Of a DNA stretch of 64,000 nt, positions 41,389-51,873 are shown piece after piece (positions within the stretch are counted from its first letter, which is position 1; every line of letters begins with the position of its first letter). Under the pieces are notes generated by a model that worked only from the letters and a program-made list of their open reading frames with translations, was not told the DNA's origin and did not search any database. Position numbers and translations under genes: made by a program. Source of the DNA: CAWKGC01 sp963849005 (GTDB lineage Bacteria; Pseudomonadota; Gammaproteobacteria; Burkholderiales; Usitatibacteraceae); NCBI GenBank assembly GCA_963849005.1, contig CAWKGC010000023.1, forward strand, positions 496,001 through 560,000, given 5' to 3'.

Positions 41389-41883
41389 TCACAACACCGC
41401 GATCATGAGGTGATAGGTGTTTCGCAGTTCCCGCTTGCCGAATCCGCAGCGTTCGTACAGCGCGATCGCCGGATTCTGCGGATGCACCGTCAGCGAGACT
41501 TGCCGGTAGCCGTATTGCCGCGCGGCTTCGAGCGCCGCTAGCATCAAACTGCGGCCATAGCCCTGGCGCTGGAAGCGGGGAAGCAGCGCAATGCCGAGCT
41601 GCGGCGTGGTCTCGTCGACGTAAGCAAGGCCTTCGCCCGCATCGAGTAACCGCATCCAGCACGCGCCTATGGCGGACGTCTCGCCGGGCAACTCACCAAC
41701 GACGCCGACATCGCCCGCCCGTCCCCACGACTCGGCGTAGATTCGCACGCGCGGATCCTGCAGGATGTCCCTCGGCCGCAATGGCGCGGGCGGCGGATCC
41801 CATAGCGCGATGTGCAACCATTCCCAGATTTGCTCCTGGTCATCGGCGCGCAAGGGCCGGGTGCGCAGGATCAGGGGCGTCAT
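41389..41883 (-). CDS. GNAT-family N-acetyltransferase
   Basis: A 164-residue intact GNAT fold. The acetyl-CoA pyrophosphate loop is PRFQRQGYGRSLMLAALE (Q/RxxGxG/A pattern) and the C-terminal part reads VSLTVHPQNPAIALYERCGF. The substrate is unknown. The start overlaps the end of an open stretch downstream of the ModA-like gene (ATGA), so it may be translated with it. Confidence 0.88.
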   Translation of the reverse strand: MTPLILRTRPLRADDQEQIWEWLHIALWDPPPAPLRPRDILQDPRVRIYAESWGRAGDVGVVGELPGETSAIGACWMRLLDAGEGLAYVDETTPQLGIALLPRFQRQGYGRSLMLAALEAARQYGYRQVSLTVHPQNPAIALYERCGFGKRELRNTYHLMIAVL

Positions 41884-41997
41884 GCAGATTCGCCGAGCCC
41901 GCCCAGCAGGCGCAGCGTCGCCGCATCCGGCCTGCCCTTGATGGCATAACGCTGCGCGATGGTGAAGCGGGCGAGGTCGAAGGGATCGCCGTCGAGT

Positions 41998-42771
41998 TCA
42001 AGGATCGAAATGCGGGTAGCCAGGTTCCAGGCCGACCTTCATGAGGATCGGGCCCGCTGCAGGCGCGGTGAGGAACTTCACCAGCGCCCTTGCCGCTTCG
42101 GGCTGGGGTGCGGCGGCGAGCAGGGCTGCGGAATAGACCGTGATGCTCTGGATTTCCGGCGGCAATGGCCCGACGTAGGCAACGCCGCTTGCGTGCAGCA
42201 GCTCGCTGATTTGCTGGAAGCCCAGGTCCGCGTCGCCCCGTGCCAGCAGTTCCGCGATCTGCGTCCCCGACGGCGGTTGCTTCACCTTGCCCTTGATCTC
42301 ACCAGTGATGCCCATCTTGCCGAACAGCTCCTCGAGATAGCGGCCGCTTGGCCCCGAAGAATAGGCGATCGACCTGGCATCGAGCACTGCTTTCCTGACC
42401 GCCTCGACGGAAAAAACATCGGGCTTCGGAAGGCCGGCACGCACGGCAATCCCGACGCCGGACTTCGCGAAATCCGCACGGCTGCCAGCGGCCAGCTTGC
42501 CTTCACGGATCAGCTTCTCGATATTGGGAGCGGCAATGATGAGGACATCGGCCACCTCACCGTCGCCGACTTCGGGCAGACCTCGGTGCCGCCCCAGATC
42601 GGGGTTACCTGTGGCCCTTGCCTTTCAAGGCGGATGAAGCGCCAGGAAGGGTTCCTTGAGGGCGTTGGCCACCATCACCTTTATCTCGGCGGCACCTGCC
42701 GGGCCCGCGGCCACAGCGATCAATGCCGCGAGGAGCGGCGCGAATATCCAGCGTTGCGACGTCACTTTCAT
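41998..42771 (-). CDS. ModA-like periplasmic substrate-binding protein (frameshifted)
   Basis: About 255 residues. The start has a signal peptide (QRWIFAPLLAALIAVAAGPAGA) followed by AAEIKVMVANALKEPF, the first strand of molybdate-type binding proteins. After frame changes near 42600 and 42560, the rest is continuous (DVLIIAAPNIEKLIREGKLAAG ... GLEPGYPHFDP). No ABC permease or ATPase gene is adjacent, so ligand and transport role are open. It lies downstream of the FNT gene on the same strand. Open coding-like sequence continues past the stop to the GNAT start, so a missed C-terminal extension is possible. Confidence 0.75.
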
Positions 42772-42834
42772 GGGCGAATGCTCCAAAGGTTGGACGGGGT
42801 AAGCGAGGCCAGTTCGATTATCTCGGGATGACAT

Positions 42835-43664
42835 TCAATGGCATTCATGAAGGCGGGCCCTTGCGCTGTGCCCGCCGCGCAGGTAGGCGACCCAGTAGAC
42901 CCCCGCGACCAGCAGGGTCCCGCCGACGATGTTGCCCGCGGTCACCGCGACGAGGTTCTCGCGACCCCCGCGATCGACACCGCGCCTTGCGGTCCAGCGC
43001 CAGGCCGAAGGGCAGGAAGAACCAGTTGGCGATCGAGTGCTCGAAGCCGAGGGCCACGAACGCGGTGATGGGGAAGAGGATCGCGAGGATCTTGTCGGTC
43101 ACGCTGCGCCCGCCCATCGCGAGCCAGACGGCCAGGCACACGAGCGCGTTGCACAGCACGCCGCGCGCAAAGGCCTCGCCGAGGGAAAGGCCGGCCTTCG
43201 CGCGGGCGATCTGGATCGCCGTCTCGCCCACGGCGCCGCCGCCGAGGCTGGCGATGTCGGCCCACACGACGAACAGGACCGTCCCCAGGCAACCGAGCAC
43301 GTTGCCGAGATAGACGAGGAGCCAGTTGCGCAGGACGTCGCGGGTGCTGATCAGGCGGCTCGCCCAGGCCATCGCGAGCAGGTTGTTGCCCGGTGAACAG
43401 CTCGGCGCCGGCCACGACGACGAGCACCAGCCCGAGGGAGAAGCACATGCCGCCGAGCAGGCGCGTGATGCCGAAGCCGAGGCCGGACCCGGTCACCACG
43501 ACCGTGAAGAACAGCGCGCCGAGCGAGATGAACGCGCCGGCGAGCACGGCCAGCACGAAGAGCGTGACGGTATCGGTCTGCGCCTTCGCCACGCCGAGCC
43601 GCTCGACCATGCGGGCGATCTCGCGCGGCGGATGCGCGTCTGCGAGGTGAGGAGACTTATCCAT
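42835..43664 (-). CDS. formate/nitrite transporter (FNT) family channel (frameshifted)
   Basis: About 275 residues with six membrane helices in three frame pieces. Visible blocks are AGAFISLGALFFTVVVTG, RLLGGMCFSLGLVLVVVAGAELFTGNN (family motif with LxGNN), NWLLVYLGNVLGCLGTVLFV, GVLCNALVCLAVWLAMGGRS (CNxLVC), and GFEHSIANWFFLP (EHxxANM/W). FNT pentamers pass formate, nitrite or similar monovalent anions. Here it follows hypX and a small membrane protein in the same direction; see findings for a possible link with formyl supply. Confidence 0.87.
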
Positions 43665-43708
43665 GAGAACCCGGTTTACGAGAGGAACGGGCTGTTCGGC
43701 CGGCGGCA

Positions 43709-44047
43709 TCAGGCGGCCATCCATCGTGCAAGCGCGTATGCCAGGCCGGCCGCGTAGAGCGTGCCGAAGATGAGCTTGTTGTGCCTTGCCAGCCACTCCG
43801 GGAGGTAGATGTCGAAGTTGTCGCGGCGGTTGTCCGTGTAGCGGGCAGCCATCGAGGTGAGCGGGCAGCGCCACCCGTTGAGAAGCAGGATCGCGACGTC
43901 GATGAAGACGATGGCGGCAAACCAGGCTGCGGCACGGTGTTCGCCAAGCCAGGAAGCAACAGGGATCGCGAAGATGCAGGCGACGAAGAACACCCAGACG
44001 ACGGTATGCGCGACCTTGATCGTCACAAGAGCGGTTGGCGAGGTCAC
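43709..44047 (-). CDS. small membrane protein of unknown function
   Basis: A 112-residue protein starting at GTG (44045-44047). It has three hydrophobic helices (about residues 8-28, 36-54 and 92-109) with a conserved-looking loop NGWRCPLTSMAARYTDNRRDNFDIYLPEWL between the second and third. Not recognised as a named family. It stands 62 bases after hypX and 45 before the FNT gene, so it is probably in one transcript with them. Intact. Confidence 0.7.
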   Translation of the reverse strand: MTSPTALVTIKVAHTVVWVFFVACIFAIPVASWLGEHRAAAWFAAIVFIDVAILLLNGWRCPLTSMAARYTDNRRDNFDIYLPEWLARHNKLIFGTLYAAGLAYALARWMAA

Positions 44048-44108
44048 GATGGGTTCGCCCTTGGGCTGCCGGGATCGGGAGGCGCCCGGCTGACCGGCTG
44101 CGGGCTCG

Positions 44109-45856
44109 TCATGCCGGCCGAAGCGTCGCCGCCGCGACGCGGCGATGCGGAGCGAGATACCCGGGCGTCCGCGCCTTGGGCAGCTTGTAGACGAAGTGGT
44201 AGCGCGCGACGTGGTAGCTCGGGATCGAAGCCGTAGAAGTTGAGCTTCATGCGCGCGAGTTCCTCCTCGCGGTAGCGCTCGAGCGGCTTCGCGGCCTCGT
44301 CGCGCTCGCGCGCTTGCGCGCTTGGCGCGCAGCGCATCGGCATGGCCCGGGTCCTGCGCCATGGCCTGCGCCCGCGCGATCGACTCGGCAGGAAGTCTCG
44401 GGCGCGTGCCCGAAACGCGCGTCGGCAAGACCCAGCGTCGACGGCCTCGCGCCGAGCCCATCGGCAGGCGCCGCGCCGTGATCTCGCTGCGCCCGCGCCT
44501 CGCCTACCCGGCGCGGCAGCAGGTAGGTCCAGTACTCCGAGCCGTAGAGGTTGCCCATGCCCTTGTAGTGCGGGTTGAGGATCACGCCCTCGCGCAGCCA
44601 CACCCGGTCGGCGGCGAGCGCGAGGAAGACGCCGCCCGCGCCCGCGTTGCCGGCGAGCGCCGACACGGTCAGGCGGTCGGTGGTCGTCACGATTTCGCGC
44701 GCCACGTCGTCGATGGCGTTGATGTTCTCCCACGACGCGTCCGCCGGCTGGCCCGTCGCCTCGATGGCATTGAGGTGGATGCCGTTCGACCAGAAGTCGG
44801 GGCCGCCGGCCAGCACGAGCACCTTCGTCGGCCGCGCTTGCGCGTGGCGGATGGCCTCGAGCAGCCGCCGGCACTGCGCCGTGCGCCATCGCGCCATTGT
44901 GGAAGGCGAAGTGCAGCACGCCGACGGCGCCGTGCTCCTCGTAGCGGATCTCGCGCCAGGTGGTTCCGGGACCGCGGCGCGTCGATGCGCGACGGGCGCT
45001 TCGGGCACGCCGGCCAGCGCGTCGCCGAGCACCTGTGCGGCAGGCAGCTTGAGCGTCGGCTCCTCGCCGCGGCGCACGCGCCTCAGGTGCGTGATCCACA
45101 CCGCGCCGTCCACGGTGGCGCAGGAGGATGGCGCCGTCGCGCTGCGCGATGGGATCGATCTTGCCGCGGCAGCGCCGCCGCAGAAGGCGACGTTCCCCTT
45201 CCTCGTGGGCGCCGAAGAGGTGCACCGCCTGCCGCAGATCGTGTCGCGCACGCCGGGAAAGCCGTCCGCCGCGTGGATCTTGCGCAGCACCGTTTGCGTG
45301 TCGTCGCGCGCCCAGTCGATGGCGCGGTCGACCTGTTTCATCAGGGGCCGAGCGGCCGCGCGCCGCCGCGCCCAGCTGCCGACGCCGGCACGCGGCCGCT
45401 CGCCCCGCGCGAACTTCCCAGCGCCTCGAGCACGCAGGCCACCGCAGCCTCGGTCACCTCGCGGCGGTACAGGCTGCCTTGGGCGCAAGGCGCATCGGGA
45501 ACTCCGCGTGCGCCCAGACCGGGCCCGCGTCCATCTCGCGCCACGGCCTGCAGCACGGTGACGCCCCACTCGCGCTCGCCTTCCTGGATCGCCCAGTCGA
45601 GCGACGAAGGCCCGCGGTCGCCCGGCGGCCCGGGATGCACGATCAGGCACGGACGCGCGGACCAGATGTCCTCGGGGATGGCGCGCTTGAGGAACGGCGC
45701 GACGATGACGTCCGGCTTGGCAAGCGCCACGGCCTCGCGCGTCACCGCGTCGTTCACGTCGAACTCGATCGCCACCTCGTGGCCGCCGCGCGCCAGCTCG
45801 ACGTAGAGGCGCTGCGCCAGGCCGTTGAAGGCGTGCGTGAGGAAGAGGACCTTCAC
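44109..45856 (-). CDS. hypX: hydrogenase maturation protein HypX (HoxX), frameshifted
   Basis: About 570 residues in several frames. The N-terminal half is a formyltransferase-hydrolase (KVLFLTHAFNGLAQRLYVEL, IVHPGPPGDRGPSSLDWAI, the formyl-THF-binding HPG..GDRG motif). The C-terminal half is enoyl-CoA hydratase-like (VLVLAGGPDFWSNGIHLNAIE, ALAGNAGAGGVFLALAADRVW, NPHYKGMGNLYGSEYWTYLLP). HypX makes the CO ligand of the NiFe site from formyl-tetrahydrofolate under air, so its presence fits an enzyme used aerobically. GTG start, three bases after the hypE stop. The end YHFVYKLPKARTPGYLAPHR is recovered only by frame repair. Confidence 0.9.
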
Positions 45857-45859
45857 GCG

Positions 45860-46917
45860 TCAGCAGATCCGCGGCAGCTGCTCGCCGGCCAGCCAGTCGA
45901 CCATGCGGCGGCCGCCGAAGCCGGTTTCCATCTGCACGAAGTGGTGCGCGTCCTCGACCACCTCGCCGATCGATCGCCGCATCGCGCGCCCAGCGGATGC
46001 GCGCGCATCGCGGCCAGCAGCCGTCTGCGGCATCCGCCGGCGGCGCAGATCGCGACCAGCTTGCCTTCGTTGGCGACGTAGAGCGGATCGAGGCCGAGGA
46101 ACTCGCAGGCGGCGGCGACCTCCGGCTTCACCGGGAATGGCGGCTTCTCGAGGCGCATGCCCGCACCTTCGACTGGCGCGCGATTTCGTTCAGCGTCGTC
46201 GCCAGCCCGCCGCGCGTGGGATCGCGCAGGCAGTGGATGCCGGGCACCGCCGCGACCATCGCCGCCACCAGCGTGTGCAGCGCCGCGGTGTCGGAGCGGA
46301 TCGTCGTCTCGAATGTCAGGTTCTCGCGCAGCGACATGATCGCGACGCCGTGGTCGCCCATCGTGCCGGAAACCAGGATCGCGTCGCCCGGCCGCGCGCG
46401 GTCGCCGGAGATCTCGATGCCGTCGGCCACCACGCCTACGCCCGTGGTGTTGATGAACACGCCGTCGCCCTTGCCCTTCTCCACCACCTTGGTGTCGCCG
46501 GTGACGATCGGCACGCCCGCCTCGCGCGCCGCCGCCGCCATCGACTCGACGATGCGCTTCAGGTCCGCGAGCGGAAAGCCTTCCTCGAGGATGAAGCCCG
46601 CGCGACAGGTAGAGCGGCCTGGCGCCCGCCATCGCCACATCGTTCACCGTGCCGTGCACCGACAGGCAGCCGATGTCGCCGCCGGGAAAGAACAGCGGCG
46701 AGACCACGTGGCTGTCGGTGGCGATCACCAGCCGCCCTGTCGGCATCGGCAGGCGCGCCTGGTCGTTCATCTCGCGCAGCCACTCGTTGTCGAAAGCCGC
46801 GACGAACAGCTCCTCGATCAGTTGCGCCATGGCCCGGCCGCCGCTGCCGTGCGTCATGTCGACGACGCCGCGCTTGAAATCGACGGGACGGACGTAGTCC
46901 TTGCGCACGGCATTCAT
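45860..46917 (-). CDS. hypE: hydrogenase maturation protein HypE (frameshifted)
   Basis: Dehydrates the carbamoyl group to the cyanide ligand of the NiFe centre. The N-terminus has MTHGSGGRAMAQLIEELF and IGCLSVHGTVNDVAMAGARPLYLS; the middle VTGDTKVVEKGKGDGVFINTTG and GDHGVAIMSLRENL; then RDPTRGGLATTLNEIA. The C-terminal swinging-tail cysteine is recovered near the TGA at 45860 (ending PRIC). Indels lie near 46605, 46160, 45990 and 45930. The start overlaps the hypD stop. Confidence 0.92.
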
Positions 46918-48065
46918 TCGGCTGCTTCCGCAAGGGCCGCATCGGAATAGCGGCCGTAGGTGTAATGCGCCGCGCAGGCGCCTTCGGAGGACACCATGCA
47001 GGAGCCGATCGGCGTTTCCGGCGTGCACACCGTGCCGAAGACCTTGCAGTCGGTGGGTTTCTTCACGCCGCGCAGGATGGCGCCGCACTCGCAGGCCTTG
47101 TTGTCGGGAACGCTGCGCTCCAGCACGTCGAAGCGCCGCTCGGCGTCGAACCGCTTCCATTCGTCCTTGAGCTTCAACGCGCTGTAGGGCACCTTGCCCA
47201 GCCCGCGCCATTCGAAGGCGCGGCGCAGCTCGAAGACGTCCGCCACCAGCGCCTTGGCCTTCTCGTTGCCACCCGCGCGTCACGGCGCGCGTGAATTCGT
47301 TCTCGACTTCGGCGCGGCCCTCGTTCACCTGCCGCACCAGCATCAGGATCGCCTGGATCACGTCGAGCGGCTCGAAGCCGGCGATGACCACCGGCTTGCG
47401 CGTACTCCTCGGCGAAGTATTCGTAGGGCTGGCTGCCGATGATCGTCGAGACGTGCGCAGGTCCCACGAAACCGTCGATCACCACCGTGCCGAGATCGCG
47501 CACTTCGGGCGATTCGAGGATGTGGGCGATGGCCGAAGGCGTGAGCACGTGGTTGCAGAACACGGTGAAGTTGTCGAGCTTGAGCGCGGCGGCCTGCTTC
47601 ACCACCAGCGCGGTGGGCGGGGTCGTGGTCTCGAAGCCGATGGCGAGGAACACCACTTCGCGCGCCGGGCTCGTCGACGCGCGATGCTTGCAGCGCGTCG
47701 GAGGCCGAATACACCATGCGGATGTCCGCGCCTTTGGCCTTGGCCTTCATCAGCGACAGCCCGCCCGAGGCCGGCACGCGCATGGTGTCGGCGTAGGTGC
47801 ACAGGATCGCGCGGTGGCGGATGGCGAGGTCGATCGCCGCGTCGATGCGGCCGATCGGCAGCACGCACACCGGGCAGCCGGGCCCGTGCACCATTACCAC
47901 GTTGGGCGGCAGCAAGTCCTTCACGCCGTAGCGCGAGATCGCGTGCGTGTGGCCGCCGCAGAATTCCATGAAGTGGTACTGCCGCTTCGGGTCGGCCTCG
48001 GCGCGGATGCGCGCGGCGATCTTCTTCGCCAGCTCGCCGTCGCGGTATTCGTCGACGTACTTCAT
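46914..48065 (-). CDS. hypD: hydrogenase maturation protein HypD (frameshifted)
   Basis: Fe-S scaffold that, with HypC, assembles Fe(CN)2CO. Signature cysteine motifs are present: FMEFCGGHTHAISRYG, VHGPGCPVCVLP and, near the C-terminus, CECGAILRGVKKP and GTVCTPETPIGSCMVSSEGAC. FLAIGFETTTPPTAL and VIDGFVGPAHVSTIIG are further conserved blocks. Frame changes occur near 47670, 47400 and 47270. About 380 residues. Start at 48065, overlapping the hypC stop. Confidence 0.93.
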
Positions 48066-48282
48066 GCCGCCTCCAGTCCCCGCGAACAGCGCGAGCGTCT
48101 TCTGCGCTTCCGCGGGATCGAGCTTCTGCAGCGCGTAGCCGACGTGGACGATGACCTAGTCGCCGACTGCCGCGTTCTCGACCAGGCGCGAGCGAGATTT
48201 CCTTGCGCACGCCGCCCAGGTCGATCACGGCCAGGTCGCCGTCGCGCAGTTCCACGATGCGGGCAGGAAGGGCGAGGCACAT
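48062..48282 (-). CDS. hypC: hydrogenase maturation chaperone HypC (frameshift and in-frame TAG)
   Basis: Small chaperone starting CLALPARIVELRDGDLAVIDLGGVRKEISLA with the essential N-terminal cysteine (residue 2 after Met). An extra C near 48190 shifts the frame; the continuation reads LVENAAVGD, then TAG (48156-48158) where family members have Tyr, then VIVHVGYALQKLDPAEAQKTL. Near the end another base is needed to reach the TGA that overlaps hypD; as read, the frame runs straight into hypD. About 72 residues when repaired. Most likely three sequence errors in a functional gene. Confidence 0.82.
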
Positions 48283-48283
48283 G

Positions 48284-50609
48284 TCAGGAGATCCTTTCGC
48301 ATTGCGACCCACGCCTGCCCGAGCGCGATGCCGCCGTCGTTGGCGGGCGCTTCGCGCGCTTCGAGCACGGAGATGCCCATCGGCACGAGGCGGCACTCGC
48401 AGGCCGCGCGGAGAGAATGGCGTTCACGAAACAGCCGCCGCCCAGGGCGATGGTGGCAGATCCCTTCGCGTGTCGCGGCCGCGTACGCCCATTCGGCGAG
48501 CGCTTCGGCCAGCGTCGCGTGGAAGAGCGCCGCGCCGAAACCGGCGTCGCGCATGTCCGCCAGCCGCGCCGCCAAGCGGCAGCAGGTCGATGGTGCCGTC
48601 CGCCCCGATGCTGAAGCGCGAAACGATTCGGCTCGACCGGCCCGTGCGCGTGCGCAAGCGCCTCGAGCTGCATCGCCGCCTGTCCTTCGAACGCGTTCAT
48701 CTCGCGCACGCCGAGAAGCGCCGCGGCGGCGTCGAACCAGCGTCCCGCCGAAGTGGTCTCGGGGCAGTTCACGCGCTTGGCCAGCATGTCCGTCACGGTT
48801 CCTGCGGCATCGCGCGGAAAACGCGCGCGCGATCTCGTCGCCCCGTCCCATGCGCATGCAGCAGCGACGCCGCCACGCGCCAGGGCTCGCGCGCGGCGCG
48901 GTCGCCGCCGGGAAGCGGCACGGGCCGCAGGCTGCCCAGGCGCTGGAACTCCCCGGCCTCCACGCGCAGCAGTTCGCCGCCCCACGCCTTGCCGTCGGTG
49001 CCGAGGCCGACGCCGTCGAGCGCGATGCCGATCACCGGCGCCTTGACGCCATGCTCCGCGCACACCGCGGCGATGTGCGCGTGGTGGTGCTGGACGGCGA
49101 TGGCGGGAATGCCGTGCTCGCGCGGCGAAGAGCGCCGCAAAGCGCGTGCTGTAGAAGTCCGGATGCAGGTCGTGCGCGACGGCCTCCGGCCGGACCTCGA
49201 GGATGTCGAGAAGGTGCAAGGCCGCTTCGTCGAGCGCTTCGCAACTGGCGCCGTTGTCGAGGTCGCCGATATGCGGGGACAGGAACGCCTCGTCGCCCCG
49301 CGTGACGCAAACCGTGTTCTTGAGCCACGCGCCGCAGGCGAGCACCGAGGGCCCTGCGCGCGGCAGGCGGATCGCCCGCGGCGTGAAGCCGCGCGCGCGG
49401 CGCACGAAAGCCGGGCCGCTCCGCGTGGGCCGCACGACGCTGTCGTCGCAGCGCGCGCAGATGTCGCGGTCGTGGACGACGAAGGCATCGGCAATGCCTT
49501 CGAGGCGGCGCACCGCCTCCTCGTTGCCGGTGACGAGCGGCTCGCCGCCCGGGTTCGCGCTGGTCATGACCAGGGCGAGGGACTGGGGAGAGTCGAGCCA
49601 CGCGGTGCCGCCCGTGGCCCTGCTCGCCGCATGGAAGAGGAGGTAATGCAGCGGCGCGTAGGGAAGCATCGCCCCGAGCGCCGAGACGCCGGGCGCCACG
49701 CCCTGCGAGCACCTCGTCGCAGCCGGCAAGCTTGTCGAGCAGCACGATGGGGCGCTCCCGCGACTCGAGCAGCGCGCGGGCATCGTCATCGATCTGCGCG
49801 AAAGGCGAGATGGAAGCGACGTTTGCGAACATCACTGCAAAGGGCTTTTCCTCGCGGCCCTTGGCGGCGCGAAGGCTCGCCACGGCTTCGGCATTGCGCG
49901 CGTCGCAAGCGAGGTGGAAACCGCCCAGCCCCTTCAGCGCGACGAGTTCGCCCTGCTCGATCAGGCGCAAGGCGGCAGCAATGACGTCCGGCTCCGGTTG
50001 CGGCGCGCCGTCGGCGCGAAGCAGGGCGAGCCGCGGGCCGCAAACCGGGCAGGCATTGGGCTGCGCGTGGAATCGCCGGTCGAGCGGATCGCGGTACTCG
50101 CGCTCGCAGTCCGGGCACATCGCGAAAGGCGCCATGGTCGTGCCCGGGCGGTCATAGGGGACGCGCTCGGTGATGGTGAAGCGCGGCCCGCAATGCGTGC
50201 AGTTGGTGAACGGATAGCGGAAGCGCCGGTTCGCGGGATCGAGGAGATCGGCAAGGCAATCGGGACAAGTGGCCGCATCGGGCGTGACGGGTGTGGCCGC
50301 CGCCCCGCCCCGGCTCGACTCGATGGTGAAGCCGCGCGCCGGCTCGACCGAACAAGGTTCGCGTTCCACGCGCTCGACCCGCGCAAGCGGCGGCGCGTCG
50401 GCCTGCAACCGGTGCGCGAACGCCTCCAGCAGCGAAGCGTCGCCCTGCACCTCGGCAAGCACGCCATGCGCGTCGTTCAGCACCCAGCCATCGAGGTCGA
50501 GCTCGAGCGCGAGGCGATAGACGAAGGGACGGAAGCCCACGCCCTGCACCGTGCCGCGCACGCGAAAGCGCTCGCGCAGCAGGCCGGCGCTGGTGGCAGG
50601 GACATTCAT
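48284..50609 (-). CDS. hypF: carbamoyltransferase HypF (frameshifted 3' half)
   Basis: About 770 residues; makes the thiocarboxamide on HypE from carbamoyl phosphate. The first half is intact: acylphosphatase domain (RVRGTVQGVGFRPFVYRLAL), two zinc-finger motifs (CPDCLADL ... CTHCGPRFT and CPDCEREY ... CPVCGP), and the YrdC-like domain (GELVALKGLGGFHLACDA). The second half (LGAMLPYAPLHYLLF, LALVMTSANPGGEPL, VQHHHAHIAAVCAEHG with the metal-binding HHHAH, GIALDGVGLGTDG) is split by about seven indels after 49720. Start ATG 50607-50609, 10 bases after hypB. Confidence 0.92.
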
Positions 50610-50619
50610 CGCTTCGTCC

Positions 50620-51516
50620 TCAGCCCCGCGAGGCCAGTTGCGCCTCGAGTTCGGCGACGCGCGTGCGCAGCGCTTCCACCGTGGCCGCCCTCGCCTCCCG
50701 CGCGGCGCGCGCGCCATCGCGCACCCAGGCGAGCCAATCGGCAATGCCCTCGCCGGTCGTCGCGGATACGTGCAGCACTTCGATCGAGGGATTGATGCGC
50801 CGCGCGTTCGCCTCGCACAGGCCGGCGTCGAACTTGAGGTGCGGCAGCAGGTCGCACTTGTTCAGGATCATCAGGTCGGCTGCCGCGAACATGTCGGGAT
50901 ACTTGAGCGGCTTGTCCTCGCCCTCCGTCACGGAGAGCACGACGACCTTGTGCGCCTCGCCGAGGTCGAACGCGGCGGGACAGACGAGGTTGCCGACGTT
51001 CTCGATCATCACCACGCTGTCGTCGGCGGGCTCGAGGTGCTCGAGCGCGTGGCCGACCATGTGCGCGTCGAGGTGGCAGCCCTTGCCGGTGTTCACCTGC
51101 ACCGCGCGCGCGCCCGTGGCGCGGATGCGGTCCGCATCGTTCGACGTCTGCTGGTCGCCTTCGATCACGGCCACCGCCGGCTCGCCCTGCAGGTGGCGGA
51201 TGGTCTCGACCAGCAGCGTGGTCTTGCCCGAGCCCGGGCTGGAAACGAGGTTCAGGGCGAAGATGCCGTGCTCGGCGAAGCGCTTGCGGTTGATGGCCGC
51301 CTCGGCATCGTTGCGCGAGAGGATGTCGCGCTCGATCGCCACCGCGCGCGAAGGCGCCAGCAGGTGGTCGTGCGAATGCCGCGCGTGGCCGTGGCCGTGC
51401 GAATGGTGCGAATGGTCGTGGCCGTGCTCATGCGTTTGCGCATGGTCGTGGCCGTGGGAATGGCTCTTGCCTTCGATCTTCACTTCGTCCGTGCCGCAAC
51501 CGCATGTCGTGCACAT
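50620..51516 (-). CDS. hypB: hydrogenase nickel incorporation GTPase HypB
   Basis: A 298-residue intact GTPase that delivers nickel with HypA. The high-affinity site is CTTCGCGTDE at the N-terminus (CxxCGC), followed by a histidine-rich tract of about 35 residues (HSHGHDHAQTHEHGHDHSHH), which suggests nickel storage. P-loop NLVSSPGSGKTTLL, VIEGDQQTSNDADRI, VQVNTGKGCHLDAHM, and NKCDLLPHL follow. Confidence 0.97.
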   Translation of the reverse strand: MCTTCGCGTDEVKIEGKSHSHGHDHAQTHEHGHDHSHHSHGHGHARHSHDHLLAPSRAVAIERDILSRNDAEAAINRKRFAEHGIFALNLVSSPGSGKTTLLVETIRHLQGEPAVAVIEGDQQTSNDADRIRATGARAVQVNTGKGCHLDAHMVGHALEHLEPADDSVVMIENVGNLVCPAAFDLGEAHKVVVLSVTEGEDKPLKYPDMFAAADLMILNKCDLLPHLKFDAGLCEANARRINPSIEVLHVSATTGEGIADWLAWVRDGARAAREARAATVEALRTRVAELEAQLASRG

Positions 51517-51531
51517 GGCTTTCTCCTTCGC

Positions 51532-51873
51532 TCAGGCGATTTCCAGGTCCTTCACGCGCATCTGCGTGCCGCCGCTCACCTGCAACTGGTGGCTGCCGCA
51601 GCGCGGGCAGGCATCCACGCGCGAGGCGAGCGGCACGCTTGCACAGCAGCCGAAGCACCACGCCTGCCCGGGCGCCTCGTCGATCTCCAGCCGCGCGCCC
51701 TCGGCGATGCTGCCGCGCACGACCGATTCGAAGCAGAAGCGCAGCGCGGGAATCTCCACGGCCGCCAGCTGGCCGATTTCCAGGCGCACCGCGCGGATGG
51801 CGCTGGCGCCCTCGCGCCTTGCGGTCTCCTCGATGATGCCGAGCACGCCTTCGGCAATCGACATCTCATGCAT
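51532..51873 (-). CDS. hypA: hydrogenase nickel metallochaperone HypA
   Basis: A 113-residue intact protein. The N-terminal MHEMSIAEG provides the Ni-binding MHE motif; the zinc site is CFGC ... CPRCGS in the C-terminal third. Its ATG overlaps the hupK stop by 8 bases, so accessory and hyp genes form one translation-coupled series. Confidence 0.96.
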   Translation of the reverse strand: MHEMSIAEGVLGIIEETARREGASAIRAVRLEIGQLAAVEIPALRFCFESVVRGSIAEGARLEIDEAPGQAWCFGCCASVPLASRVDACPRCGSHQLQVSGGTQMRVKDLEIA

